The notes: a model not told the origin generated them from the letters alone. 64,000 bases of DNA from a virus (IMGVR_UViG_3300017963_002783:1-64000), one strand, 5' to 3'; counted from the first letter of the stretch, positions 42,767 through 51,586 are shown. A program made the numbers and translations.

Positions 42767-43290
42767 ATTACGATCTTGACTATTACGAGAACCTTCTCAG
42801 GCAGTACAGTGCCACGGGGGAGCAGATTGCCAGGCGCAGATGGCAATGGATTACGGACACCATCGACCCTAAGATAGTTCTTGACTACGGTTCCGGTGTG
42901 GGATGGTTCAGGGCATGGAGGCCCAAGGGTGTCGAGGTTCACAGCTATGATATAGGCCCCTTCCCGCAGACGGGCGTTGAGCTTCGCATGTATGACGTGG
43001 TGTGCTTCTGGGACGTGCTGGAACATATTGACAACTTTTCTCAGGTAGAACCCATTCTGGCTTTAAGCCATAATGTGGCCGGGACTGTCCCAATTAAGCC
43101 TGACAAGACGAGGTACGCAACCTGGAAGCACTTTAAAATAGGAGAACACCTTCATTTCTGGAATAAAGAAACCCTGAACGGTTTCTTTGAGCGATACGGC
43201 TTTCAGTTAAGCAAGCATAGCAGGGAAATCGAATGTCCCCCGAGAAAGGATATCCTATCATTCTTTTACCAAAAGGAGATAACAAGATGA
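42763..43290 (+). CDS. Class I SAM methyltransferase
   Basis: 175 residues. Motif I VLDYGSGVGWFRAWRP (near 37-52), then VEVHSYDIGPFPQTGVELRMYDVVCFWDVLEHIDN, the usual post-II pattern of Methyltransf_23-type enzymes, and a HFKIGEHLHFWNKETLNGFF block. Probably methylates a sugar or glycan terminus. ATGA overlap with the previous stop. Confidence 0.8.
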   Translation: MNYDLDYYENLLRQYSATGEQIARRRWQWITDTIDPKIVLDYGSGVGWFRAWRPKGVEVHSYDIGPFPQTGVELRMYDVVCFWDVLEHIDNFSQVEPILALSHNVAGTVPIKPDKTRYATWKHFKIGEHLHFWNKETLNGFFERYGFQLSKHSREIECPPRKDILSFFYQKEITR

Positions 43291-43526
43291 CTAAGGTATT
43301 AAGTGTTCTGGATTTTGACGTAAGAAAAAAGGTTCTCGAAGCCCTTGCTGCGGGTAAATACATAGTGACCGTAAGCACGGTGAACGAAAAGACAGGTAAG
43401 CTCGACCATTATGCGGTCTTCAAGGAGTTCCCAACGGACGATATTTTTCCAGCTTTAGAAGAATGCGTTAAGTTAGTGGCAAATCAATTAGGTAAAATAG
43501 ATGAGGAAGGTCATATTACGCAATGA
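43287..43526 (+). CDS. Small hypothetical protein
   Basis: 79 residues, helix-beta-beta-helix look (LDFDVRKKVLEALAAGKYIVTVSTV ... LEECVKLVANQLGKID). AAAAGGAG ten bases before the ATG at 43287. Sits between a methyltransferase and a glycosyltransferase and overlaps both. Function not recognised. Confidence 0.5.
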   Translation: MTKVLSVLDFDVRKKVLEALAAGKYIVTVSTVNEKTGKLDHYAVFKEFPTDDIFPALEECVKLVANQLGKIDEEGHITQ

Positions 43527-44409
43527 ATTGAGTCCCGGTGATATCCTGACCATGACGAGGGTAGTGGCTGACCTGGCCATGGCTTTCCCTGAGTGGCTTA
43601 TAGATGTCCGGTCTCCCTGCCCCGAAATTTGGGAAAACAATCCCTACATCGTGCCATTAGAGCAAAAAGAAGAGGGTGTCGAATCCTTCACGGTTCATTA
43701 TAACGGCATCCACGAATCGGGCTGGAAAGGTCAGCACTGGACCGATGCTTTCCATGACGATGTGGAACAACAGTTAGGGGTTTCGTTCTCGAAGACAGGT
43801 ATTAAGCCGGAGCTTTATTTATCGGATGAAGAGAAGGGCTGGATTAATCAGGTGGAGGTGGATTGCGGCTGGCCCGGTCCCTTCTGGCTCCTTAATGCCG
43901 GTCACAAGCCTGATAACACGCTGAAGCAATACCATCGCTGGCAAGAGGTTGTGGATCTCTTCAATGACTATTTCAACGGGGCGGTCAGGCTGGCCCAGGT
44001 GGGCCACAAAAGCCACAAGCATCCTCAATTAAAGGATGTCTATAACCTTGTCGGCAAGACGGACCTCCGGCAGCTAATCAGATTGGGATGGTGGGCGCAC
44101 GGCACAATCGGCCCATTGTCTTTTCAGTTTGTCATGAGTGCAGCTTTCGAGCAACCCCATGTAGTCGTAGCGGCAGGCAAGGAAGGGGTGCGGTGGCATA
44201 TCTATCCCCATGGCAGATACCTCTATACTAATGGTGCCCTGGACTGTTGTAAATGGGACGGGTGCTGGAGGGGCGGCACGCAGGGTGAATGTGTAGATTT
44301 GGTTTATGGTGTTCCCAGATGCTTTAGGTTGATTAAGCCGTACATGATCGTAGATGCTGTTAAAATGTATTATGAGGGAGGCAGACTTGGACTTTCAAGG
44401 GGTAAGTAA
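43501..44409 (+). CDS. Family 9-type glycosyltransferase
   Basis: 302 residues. GT9 enzymes (heptosyltransferases and relatives) have a GT-B fold and add sugars to lipopolysaccharide cores. Fits: the opening VILRNELSPGDILTMTRVVADLAMAFPEW, the linker ELYLSDEEKGWINQ, then FWLLNAGHKPDNTLKQYHRWQEVVDLF and DLRQLIRLGWWAHGTIGPLSFQFVMSAA, which is the GT9 donor-site block (usually GPxSGxxHLAAA; here SFQFVMSAA). Family call is by pattern. Acceptor could be LPS or a virion glycan. Confidence 0.72.
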   Translation: MRKVILRNELSPGDILTMTRVVADLAMAFPEWLIDVRSPCPEIWENNPYIVPLEQKEEGVESFTVHYNGIHESGWKGQHWTDAFHDDVEQQLGVSFSKTGIKPELYLSDEEKGWINQVEVDCGWPGPFWLLNAGHKPDNTLKQYHRWQEVVDLFNDYFNGAVRLAQVGHKSHKHPQLKDVYNLVGKTDLRQLIRLGWWAHGTIGPLSFQFVMSAAFEQPHVVVAAGKEGVRWHIYPHGRYLYTNGALDCCKWDGCWRGGTQGECVDLVYGVPRCFRLIKPYMIVDAVKMYYEGGRLGLSRGK

Positions 44410-44986
44410 GGCTATATGGCACGACAAGGGCAAAGGACTCAGGGAAAAAGAAGCCATCTGGCTAATCAATCTGTGTTGTGATTTGAGACCCGACATTGTT
44501 CTTGATATCGGCACGGGATGGGGAGTTACGGGCAGAATCTTTTCCCTGACTGCCAACAAGGTTTACAGTATTGACAAGGGTGCCTGCGGTTATGCCCGTA
44601 AAGCCATTACGGATTATGGACGATTAGACAAAGTAGAATTTATTCAATCGCCTTCGATTGATACTCTCTTGCCAATCTCTTTCCATTCGGCAGACCTGGC
44701 GTTCATAGACGCCGGCCACCCAACCCTTTACGTTATAGCCGATTTTATGAAATATTCCAGGTTTATCAAGGACGGCGGTATTATTTGTTTTCATGACTGT
44801 GACCGTAAAGATGTCGTGGAGGCTCTGGCACTCATAGAAAAGCAGAACCCGAAACTCCATGAGGGGTACGCGCTTAGACAGTTTCATGCTGTAGACATTA
44901 CAAGGGCCTTCTATTGGGAAAAGGAAAACCCATTTAAGGCGGTAGACATAAACCGTGTCGATCCGACAAAGGCGAGCGCCCAATGA
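44387..44986 (+). CDS. Class I SAM O-methyltransferase (TTG start)
   Basis: 199 residues from TTG at 44387, chosen because GGGAGG stands five bases before it while the in-frame upstream ATGs have no ribosome-binding site. Motif I IVLDIGTGWGVTGRIF, then KVYSIDKGACGYARKAI, and DLAFIDAGHPTLYVIADFMKYSRFIKDGGIICFHDC, the Methyltransf_24/CmcI-like pattern of sugar O-methyltransferases. It overlaps the GT9 gene by 23 bases. Confidence 0.78.
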   Translation: MDFQGVSKAIWHDKGKGLREKEAIWLINLCCDLRPDIVLDIGTGWGVTGRIFSLTANKVYSIDKGACGYARKAITDYGRLDKVEFIQSPSIDTLLPISFHSADLAFIDAGHPTLYVIADFMKYSRFIKDGGIICFHDCDRKDVVEALALIEKQNPKLHEGYALRQFHAVDITRAFYWEKENPFKAVDINRVDPTKASAQ

Positions 44987-45744
44987 AAGTGTACCTTCCC
45001 TGGTTGGGAGAGTTTGGCAACGAGCTTCTAAGATGGGTCCCGGCTGTAAGAAATTGCCAGGAGCCAAGAATTGCTTGTTATGAGGAGGGGAAAGACTGCC
45101 TTTACCCGTGTGCTGATGGCAGACATATTGTTCCGAGGGTTAATGAACAAGACAGGGTATGTAGCGGAGCCCTAACTCAAAAAAGCGTTTGGGATGAGGT
45201 AAAGAAAACATTAGGACCAGACCACGAATATATAACCCCCTCCACACTAATGCCACTTTACCCGGAATATCAGCATTTCGAACCATTGACAAAAGACTTC
45301 GGTTTTTCGTGCGATATAGCCGTATTCCCCCGTTGGCGCCACAACACCAAAAGACTGAACTGGGAGAATTGGCCCAAGTTTGTAAGCCTTCTGCAAGCTA
45401 CGGGCTATCGAGTTTTCGCTTGTGGCCATCCTGACAGCTCCTTTAATGTGGATTGCCCTGCCGCTTGGGATTATGACAACCCTTTGGAAGCATCCATTTG
45501 GGCAATTAAGCACAGCAAGATTCGCATAGGAATGATAACAGCTTTGACCGTGATGAGTCTTTATTGCGGTAAGGAACCCTGGGTGCTCGTCAATCAAAGA
45601 GGTATGAAATGTAACACGGGACGTGACGCCCCTAACTTTGCTTACCTCTGGTTTGCAGACTGGCAGGGGGTGGGCTGGCGCGTTTATCCCTACCTGAACC
45701 AATACATCGAAATGATGCCCATTATTGAAAAAAGGCTCTCATGA
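44983..45744 (+). CDS. Putative glycosyltransferase (GT-B type)
   Basis: 253 residues. The opening YLPWLGEFGNELLRWVPAVR resembles GT-B starts that place a Gly loop on the acceptor, and the second half (FPRWRHNTKRLNWENWPKFVSLL, RVFACGHPDSS, ASIWAIKHSKIRIGMITALTVMSLYCGKEPWVL) follows the GT9 or fucosyltransferase-like donor domain. No confident family. It is coupled by ATGA overlaps to enzymes on both sides. Confidence 0.6.
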   Translation: MKVYLPWLGEFGNELLRWVPAVRNCQEPRIACYEEGKDCLYPCADGRHIVPRVNEQDRVCSGALTQKSVWDEVKKTLGPDHEYITPSTLMPLYPEYQHFEPLTKDFGFSCDIAVFPRWRHNTKRLNWENWPKFVSLLQATGYRVFACGHPDSSFNVDCPAAWDYDNPLEASIWAIKHSKIRIGMITALTVMSLYCGKEPWVLVNQRGMKCNTGRDAPNFAYLWFADWQGVGWRVYPYLNQYIEMMPIIEKRLS

Positions 45745-46580
45745 AAAGATATCAGGTAATTGTTCCCGCCTCAGAAGTTTTCATTCCGGGTTTGACGGTC
45801 TTCCTGAAAACTTTCTATCATTATCATCAGGACAAAGATATAGGCGTTACGCTTCTCAACTACGATCTGCCCGAAGATTACATTGCCCGCTGGCCGTTCG
45901 AGCAGATTATTCAGCTCGATACCGGCAGAAGTCCAGGACTTGTCTGTAAACTCGAAAGCTACCGGATTGCCGCAGAACAGGACAGGATAACCATGCTTGC
46001 CGATGCGGACAGTTTCTTTATGGCATCCATGTATCCCTACTTCCGGCTTGCGGAAATGGGCTACATTGTCGGGTCAGCCAATGGGCAGAACATTGTTTTC
46101 AAGCAGGACTACGAGGACTTGACGGGCATTCAGGGCATAGCGGGGAAGTTTGCCTATCGCACCATCGCGGCACCCCTTATTCTGGATCCACGAAAGCACG
46201 GTCAGGTGTTTACGGATGCCGTCAATCAATGGTGGAAAATAGGGGAGAATCATTCAACATCCATCTGGATGCTTATGAATGCTTTCATGTGTATGCACAA
46301 CAAGCAGGAGGATATTGTTCTCCTGCCCGCCCAACAATTAACCAACCTGCACCAGAAGATGCTCAAGCCCGGAACAAGAGTGAGAATGCACGAAGGGAAA
46401 CTTGTAACCGAGGACGGGCTTCAGGTGCTTATGTGTCATGATAAATGGTGGCGGCAAAACTTCCTGGACGGCCTTATGAAGATGGGACAAAAATTTTGCA
46501 AAGGGGATTCCCATTGCTTAAATCAATGGAAAGGCAGCCGTGATTTGCTGAAAGCGGAGTTTGATAAATGGGCACAGTGA
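45741..46580 (+). CDS. GT-A glycosyltransferase (GT8-like)
   Basis: 279 residues. An Rossmann-like start (YQVIVPASEVFIPGLTVFLKTFYHYHQDKDIGVTLLNY), a DADSF metal-binding DxD motif near residue 89 and a C-terminal basic region. GT8-type enzymes add glucose or galactose with a DxD and a divalent metal. The last glycosyltransferase of the region, overlapping the first tailspike gene by 13 bases. Confidence 0.65.
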   Translation: MKRYQVIVPASEVFIPGLTVFLKTFYHYHQDKDIGVTLLNYDLPEDYIARWPFEQIIQLDTGRSPGLVCKLESYRIAAEQDRITMLADADSFFMASMYPYFRLAEMGYIVGSANGQNIVFKQDYEDLTGIQGIAGKFAYRTIAAPLILDPRKHGQVFTDAVNQWWKIGENHSTSIWMLMNAFMCMHNKQEDIVLLPAQQLTNLHQKMLKPGTRVRMHEGKLVTEDGLQVLMCHDKWWRQNFLDGLMKMGQKFCKGDSHCLNQWKGSRDLLKAEFDKWAQ

Positions 46581-47686
46581 CAAAAGAGCCTGCCGGAAAG
46601 CAGGATATTCGATCCTGGTACGACAACGGCGACGGGGATGCCAAGACTTTTAGCCGTCAAACTTCTGAAGGATATAACCTGACCCTCCGGAAGCTGGACT
46701 GGGTAGGCATAGACGCTATGAGCGCCTTTGGCGGAAACGTACTCCAGGACTCCTCCGTTTTGGAAGACCTCATGACGGATGTGGGGGCATCCGACAGGGT
46801 GGCGGTATTTTTGGCTCCCGGTAAATGGCAAATTACTAAAGACCAGACCATTACGGGCAACCTTGTCCTGTTCATGCCCCCCGGCGCGTATTTCGATACG
46901 GACATTACAATCCGCAGTTCGGCTTACAAATGGACGCTCTCAGGTTCCGGCACGAATGAGTATTACCTGGAAGCCTCGGCGGGGGGCGACCCGGGCATTA
47001 ATCAGCCGTCCTCTATTATAGAGAACGGCACGGCCATGACTGCCGGGGCTGTGGGAGGGCTTGCGGCAGGGGAGTGGGCCTGGGACGACAATGACACCCT
47101 TGGGTACGATACGGTCTACGTTAGGTTGTCGGACAATGTGGATCCGGACACCAAGGCGGCAAACTATGTCCTGGCAGGCTACACCCTCACAGTCAACGCC
47201 TGGATAGAGGCGGGACCGTATCAGATCGTGACGGGCTACGGGACGTTCACGTATACCGGGTACGACAACTCGGACAACTCGACGAGCGGAGGCGGGGAGG
47301 ACAATCTCGCTTCGAGTACAATTCCCGCTTACGGTTTGGGAACCAAGCGGGGCATTCTGGTCAAGGCGGCGGGTACCAAAACGGGCCTGAACGGAAACAA
47401 GACTCTCAAGTTCTATTTCGGCACTAAGGAAATCACGGTCAACCTGCCGGCGAACAACGAGCACGATTGGCAGCTCACGGTGGAAATCTGGAACACGGCT
47501 ACCAACGCCCAGCGCATAGCGTGGGAGTACATCGAAAGTCAGGCCGGGGCCGTCATGGAACACCGTGCCGATTACGATACCGCAGCGATTGATACGACAT
47601 CTGCCGTCACGGTGAAAATGACAGGCACTTGTGCCAATGCGAGCGACACGATAACCCAAACTATCTGGAGATGGAACCCGATATGA
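46568..47686 (+). CDS. Tailspike-like protein A
   Basis: 372 residues. N-terminal module (residues about 5-60: EPAGKQDIRSWYD, KTFSRQTSEGYNLTLRKLDWVGID) shared with tailspike B at 47683. A LVLFMPPGAYFDTDITI segment looks like the start of a beta-helix. The later module (YKWTLSGSGTNEYYLEASAGGDPG, NDTLGYDTVYVRLSDN) also recurs in B. No enzyme motif is clear. The protein has no signal peptide, unlike B. It likely binds or trims a surface polysaccharide. Confidence 0.62.
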   Translation: MGTVTKEPAGKQDIRSWYDNGDGDAKTFSRQTSEGYNLTLRKLDWVGIDAMSAFGGNVLQDSSVLEDLMTDVGASDRVAVFLAPGKWQITKDQTITGNLVLFMPPGAYFDTDITIRSSAYKWTLSGSGTNEYYLEASAGGDPGINQPSSIIENGTAMTAGAVGGLAAGEWAWDDNDTLGYDTVYVRLSDNVDPDTKAANYVLAGYTLTVNAWIEAGPYQIVTGYGTFTYTGYDNSDNSTSGGGEDNLASSTIPAYGLGTKRGILVKAAGTKTGLNGNKTLKFYFGTKEITVNLPANNEHDWQLTVEIWNTATNAQRIAWEYIESQAGAVMEHRADYDTAAIDTTSAVTVKMTGTCANASDTITQTIWRWNPI

Positions 47687-49701
47687 AAAAGCGAATAATG
47701 TTAGGGATATTCGGGGCCGTCCTTCTGGCGGCCTTTTTCGTGGTGCATTTTGGTATTGATACCATCATAGCGGGCACGGTTACGAAAGGGATTGTCGGCA
47801 AGCAGGACATCTATTTGGAGTATCAGGTGGATTCCACCAAGACGTTCTCGCGGCAGACTGCTACGGGCTACAACCTCACCCTTAACAAGATTGACTGGGT
47901 AGGCATAGATCTTTGCCAGGTGTACGGCGGGGGGGTCAACCGGACTCGCTCCGTGCTGGTCCAGGCGGCAAGCGATACGGAAAGCGATAAGGTCCAATGG
48001 TGGATACAGCCCCATGAGGATGGCTGGGCCATCACGGACGACCTCGACCTGTCCGGATACGAGGATGTCACCATAGTTTTGCCCGAAGGGGCGTACTTCA
48101 ATATTTCCAACGGCAAGACCTTAAAGCTGTACTCCCCGGCCAACCTGGTGTGTGGACCCCGGCAGCAGATTGTCAGCGGACTTGGTACGCTGGATTTTGA
48201 AAAGGACGGCGATTATCACGTCGCATGGAGGGGCGCGACAGGGGACGGTAGCACGAACGACACTTCGGCCATCCAGACGGCAATAAGCGAAGCTGGGACG
48301 GGTAGGCTGATATTTCAAAGTTGCACCTACAAGGTAGTCTCCACGGCTGGCACTCCCGCCCTGTCTATCGGGGCCTCCCTGGACGTTGAGATGCCCCGGG
48401 ATGCCATTATCGCGGATTACGGTGTGGGTACGACTGTTAAAATCGACACGGGAGCTGTCGAAGCAAAGGCCCAAGTGAATCTCGGTGTTATCCAGAGTGC
48501 AGATACTACGGACGGAACGGTCGGAGTTGACCGCCCAACAACTATGGTGCAGTTCTCAGACGCGAGATACGTTAGCTGCCGTATAGAAAGCATAATAGGC
48601 AAGGCGACGAATGGTCTCTTGTTTTACGCCGGGGCCGGGGAAATAAATTATTGGAACCGGATTGACGGCCCTTACATACCTGCCAATCTGCATGGAGTGG
48701 ATTATATCGTCCCGACAAACGGCGTGAAGTTCAACACGGCGGCTACGGGCTACAACAACGATAATGTCATAGAGAATGCCATTACTTACAGATGCACGAA
48801 CCATTACGTGGTTTACGGAAATAGCGGAACGAATGTCCTTCGGGAATGTGCCTGGAACGCTGGCGATAATGGGGTCATTGTAGGTGACGGCACCTATAAC
48901 GCCGAATATAACGCCTTCATGAATGTCCGGGGCGAAAACAACACAAGCTATTCCTACACTTTCGGCACTACGGGCAATTACAACACGGTCTTTGCAAAAC
49001 AATCCGGGGCGACCGCCTCGGTGATTTCCGACTCCGGGGCGGGCAATGAGGTTAAAACCGCCACCGGCACGGTGGGCAGAAGCCTCGCGGCTTATAAAAC
49101 GTTCAACGGAACCATGAACGGCGCGGGCATAAATATCACTGATGGAGTCACGTATCAATGGACGGCTTCCGGGTCCGGAACGGGGGAATACTATTGCGAA
49201 GCCCTCGGAGGAGGCAACCCGGGCCTGGCCGATCCCGACCATGTGGTCATGAACGGTACGGTCAGAAGCCAGGCTACGCTTGGGAGTTTGACAGCCGGAA
49301 CGTGGAACTATGGCGACAATGATGTGCTTGGCTGGGACACCATCTATGTACGCCTTGACGACGATGCGGATCCTGACAGTAAAGCCGCAGGGTGGCTTCG
49401 GACGGGTGAAAAGGGGTTAATCGCCAGACTTAGCCAGGGGGCGAATCGGCATATAAGAGTTCTGTCCGGTGGCGCCACGGACGAGGACGGTTCCCCAGAC
49501 ACTTTGTATCATATTATTCTTTATAATGTGTCGGATGAAACCGTGGAATATTCCATCAGTAATACGGCAACCAGTAAAGGATATCCCCTTAAGCAAGCCA
49601 ATTATGCCGTTGTGAAGGTTTACGAAATACGCCTTGTATGCTGCCTAGTGGCTGGCGGGGATATGATGGGCTGGATGACCATTAGCATGGACGGGGAGTA
49701 A
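47683..49701 (+). CDS. Tailspike-like protein B with N-terminal membrane/signal segment
   Basis: 672 residues from the ATG at 47683 (ATGA overlap). It begins with a signal-anchor (MKKRIMLGIFGAVLLAAFFV through IIAG), which virion tailspikes normally lack. Then come the shared module (KGIVGKQDIYLEYQVDSTKT, TGYNLTLNKIDWVGIDLC), a pectate-lyase-like opening (GATGDGSTNDTSAIQTAISEAGTGRLIFQSCTYKV), a long right-handed beta-helix region, and the second shared module (TASGSGTGEYYCEALGGGNPG, NDVLGWDTIYVRLDDDADPD). It may be exported and act on the host surface, or be a spike whose leader has another use. Confidence 0.65.
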   Translation: MKKRIMLGIFGAVLLAAFFVVHFGIDTIIAGTVTKGIVGKQDIYLEYQVDSTKTFSRQTATGYNLTLNKIDWVGIDLCQVYGGGVNRTRSVLVQAASDTESDKVQWWIQPHEDGWAITDDLDLSGYEDVTIVLPEGAYFNISNGKTLKLYSPANLVCGPRQQIVSGLGTLDFEKDGDYHVAWRGATGDGSTNDTSAIQTAISEAGTGRLIFQSCTYKVVSTAGTPALSIGASLDVEMPRDAIIADYGVGTTVKIDTGAVEAKAQVNLGVIQSADTTDGTVGVDRPTTMVQFSDARYVSCRIESIIGKATNGLLFYAGAGEINYWNRIDGPYIPANLHGVDYIVPTNGVKFNTAATGYNNDNVIENAITYRCTNHYVVYGNSGTNVLRECAWNAGDNGVIVGDGTYNAEYNAFMNVRGENNTSYSYTFGTTGNYNTVFAKQSGATASVISDSGAGNEVKTATGTVGRSLAAYKTFNGTMNGAGINITDGVTYQWTASGSGTGEYYCEALGGGNPGLADPDHVVMNGTVRSQATLGSLTAGTWNYGDNDVLGWDTIYVRLDDDADPDSKAAGWLRTGEKGLIARLSQGANRHIRVLSGGATDEDGSPDTLYHIILYNVSDETVEYSISNTATSKGYPLKQANYAVVKVYEIRLVCCLVAGGDMMGWMTISMDGE

Positions 49702-49707
49702 ACAACA

Positions 49708-49920
49708 ATGACGGGTTTAGAAGAGGTTCTGTTAGGGGCTGTCCTTCTGCTCGGAGGCGGCATAGGCGGCAAACTGATACTACCGGGAGTTTCGAGGCGC
49801 GACTGCACTAAAACCCATAAAGCCCTTGAAAAACTTATGGACACGAAGTTTGAAGGCATGGAGCAACGGCTCCAACGAATCGAGGACAAAATCGACTCGA
49901 ACAACGGGAAGGGGAAATGA
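49708..49920 (+). CDS. Small membrane protein with coiled coil
   Basis: 70 residues: one membrane helix (LEEVLLGAVLLLGGGIGGKLIL) then a charged coiled coil (HKALEKLMDTKFEGMEQRLQRIEDKID). This layout fits inner-membrane spanin subunits or small anchors. Located where lysis genes are expected. No endolysin was recognised nearby, so the lysis link is tentative. Confidence 0.55.
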   Translation: MTGLEEVLLGAVLLLGGGIGGKLILPGVSRRDCTKTHKALEKLMDTKFEGMEQRLQRIEDKIDSNNGKGK

Positions 49921-49976
49921 CGGTTTGCGCTATTTAGCAACATATCGTCAGGAACGCTACCGCCTGCATCGGGGGT

Positions 49977-50111
49977 GTGTGTAAGTACCTTCACAAAGAC
50001 GGGCGCATGGACGACCAGGAAAGAGTCTATATACTGGTGCAGCTTCGCAAAATAGAGCAAATCCTGGAACCCCAGGAACCCGTTTGTACCGATATCCGAT
50101 GGATAGCCTAG
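49977..50111 (+). CDS. Possible small protein (GTG start)
   Basis: 44 residues (GTG at 49977, or 34 residues from the ATG at 50007). Hydrophilic, with an amphipathic helix (DDQERVYILVQLRKIEQIL). No strong ribosome-binding site. It fills the gap between two exported/membrane genes. Doubtful. Confidence 0.28.
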   Translation: MCKYLHKDGRMDDQERVYILVQLRKIEQILEPQEPVCTDIRWIA

Positions 50112-50166
50112 AAGCTGTCTAAGTACACCGGCTTTAAGCCGGATTAACTTTAAGGAGGCCCAAAAC

Positions 50167-50964
50167 ATGAAGACAAAACTTTTTACAGCAACGTATCGGG
50201 GCCTTATCGTGTTTCTGTCACTATGCTTTTTGAGTGGGAACGCAATCGCATCGGAAAATGAAAAAGAAACCGCTAAGGCTTTTGAATGTCCTTACAGCCA
50301 CATTAGCGACCAGGACAAGTGCTTGACTTGTCATGGGCAGGGTTATCTATTCAAGAAAATCACAGAAGCCCGCATAGAATCTCTTTATAATCCTCCTGTT
50401 TATACAAGAATTTTAGTTGACAGTGCCGGAAACGAAATTGGCTATTTCGACCTTGGCGATGTCACTCACAACTGCACAGGTAAATACTTACGGGAGGGCT
50501 TGAATTATCTGTTTGTGGATCATCAATTGGATAAATGCATAATTGACATTCATTCGCCTGGCGGGTCGCTGTTCGAAGCATGGAAAATTGTGGGCATCAT
50601 CCAGGGATGGCAGGCTAAGGGCAAAATTATTCAAACACAATGTCACGCTTTTGCTATGTCTGCTGGCTTTCTCATTTTCGCTACGGGCAAGCCAAGACTT
50701 GTTTCCCCGATGGCTAACCTGATGTGGCATGAACTTCTCACGTTCTCAATGTTCTCCATCTCAACGCCCAGCTCCAGTGAGGATGAGGCCAAGATCTTAC
50801 GAAAGTTACAGAACGCTGCCAATAGGCACTTGGCTAATGTCAGCAAAATGGCAAAGCAGGAAATAGACGATGCCACACATAAAAAAGAGTTATGGATGAC
50901 GGGCATTGAAGCCGTCAACCAGTACGGCTTTGCAGATGAATTAATAGGAGGTAACACACCATGA
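50167..50964 (+). CDS. Exported ClpP-fold serine peptidase-like protein with CxxCH motif
   Basis: 265 residues. Residues 1-28 form a signal peptide (cleavage after AIAS). At 52-56 stands CLTCH, a c-type-haem-like CxxCH motif, in KCLTCHGQGY. The rest has the ClpP/SppA-type fold signs: DIHSPGGSLFEAWK (oxyanion-loop region, 128-140), HAFAMSAGFLIFATG with the candidate nucleophile S165, and SPMANLMWHE with the candidate His188. So it would be a periplasmic serine hydrolase, outside the usual Clp system. The single haem-like motif could bind haem, a metal, or form a disulfide. TAAGGAGG precedes the ATG. Confidence 0.7.
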   Translation: MKTKLFTATYRGLIVFLSLCFLSGNAIASENEKETAKAFECPYSHISDQDKCLTCHGQGYLFKKITEARIESLYNPPVYTRILVDSAGNEIGYFDLGDVTHNCTGKYLREGLNYLFVDHQLDKCIIDIHSPGGSLFEAWKIVGIIQGWQAKGKIIQTQCHAFAMSAGFLIFATGKPRLVSPMANLMWHELLTFSMFSISTPSSSEDEAKILRKLQNAANRHLANVSKMAKQEIDDATHKKELWMTGIEAVNQYGFADELIGGNTP

Positions 50965-51350
50965 AAAAACTGTTTCTCATTATCCCCTTGCTGGGCCTCA
51001 TAACGGGCTGCGGCATCTTGAACCAGGGCGCCCTTCATGCCACGGACGAGTACGTCGCCTGCGTAGAGACTCAAATGCAGGTCGTGGAGAAGGCTCTGTC
51101 TGTATGGCAGTTTGAGTCCGGCAAGATCAGGACGTTCTGCGGGCCGGAAGGTTGCGCCATGGAGCGGTACGGCGCCCGGGCGATACGGGCCCTGGACACT
51201 TTGGACGAGATAGCCGCCATGCCCGAAAGAAGCCAGGAAGACTTGGGTAAGGCGTTTACCAGTTTCGGTATTATTCTTGAAAGCATGGGCAAGGAGGTTA
51301 TCGAGAACCTGGCTCCCAGAATCTTCGAGCTCATCGGGGAGTTTGTGTAA
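50961..51350 (+). CDS. Lipoprotein
   Basis: 129 residues. Signal peptide with lipobox LITGC (Cys17), so lipid-anchored in the envelope. The mature part is helical with three further cysteines and a C-terminal amphipathic helix (FGIILESMGKEVIENLAPRIFELIG). Coupled to the ClpP-like gene by ATGA overlap and to the next membrane gene by TAATG. An outer-membrane spanin would be shorter and proline-rich, so this is not a clear spanin. Confidence 0.62.
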   Translation: MKKLFLIIPLLGLITGCGILNQGALHATDEYVACVETQMQVVEKALSVWQFESGKIRTFCGPEGCAMERYGARAIRALDTLDEIAAMPERSQEDLGKAFTSFGIILESMGKEVIENLAPRIFELIGEFV

Positions 51351-51520
51351 TGCAAGATTACGACGATAAAGATTTAGTGATTGTGGCAGTCTTTCTGCTT
51401 TGCGCGCTGGCGATTGTGGTCTCTGTTTTTCAGCCCTTGGCGGCTGAGGTGACTCAGCTTGTCCAGAACGGCTTTTCGGGATTGTTTGGTGTAGCGATAG
51501 GTAGAAAGCTCAACCAATGA
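51350..51520 (+). CDS. Small membrane protein (holin-like)
   Basis: 56 residues. One long hydrophobic helix (LVIVAVFLLCALAIVVSVF) after an acidic start (MQDYDDKD), then a second amphipathic segment and a basic end (GRKLNQ). Small size, acidic N-terminus outside and basic C-terminus inside fit a class of holins, yet an endolysin partner is not seen. GGGGAG lies upstream of the TAATG overlap. Confidence 0.5.
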   Translation: MQDYDDKDLVIVAVFLLCALAIVVSVFQPLAAEVTQLVQNGFSGLFGVAIGRKLNQ

Positions 51521-51586
51521 TAAACGGCTCGCCTCGGGACTGCGGGAGATAGGCCCCAAAAAAACTCCACTGAAGTACAGGCTAAA

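Noticed and set aside
39820-49701. Diversity-generating retroelement acting on the fibre genes
   Set aside because: No reverse transcriptase gene and no paired template/variable repeats with adenine-biased differences are seen.
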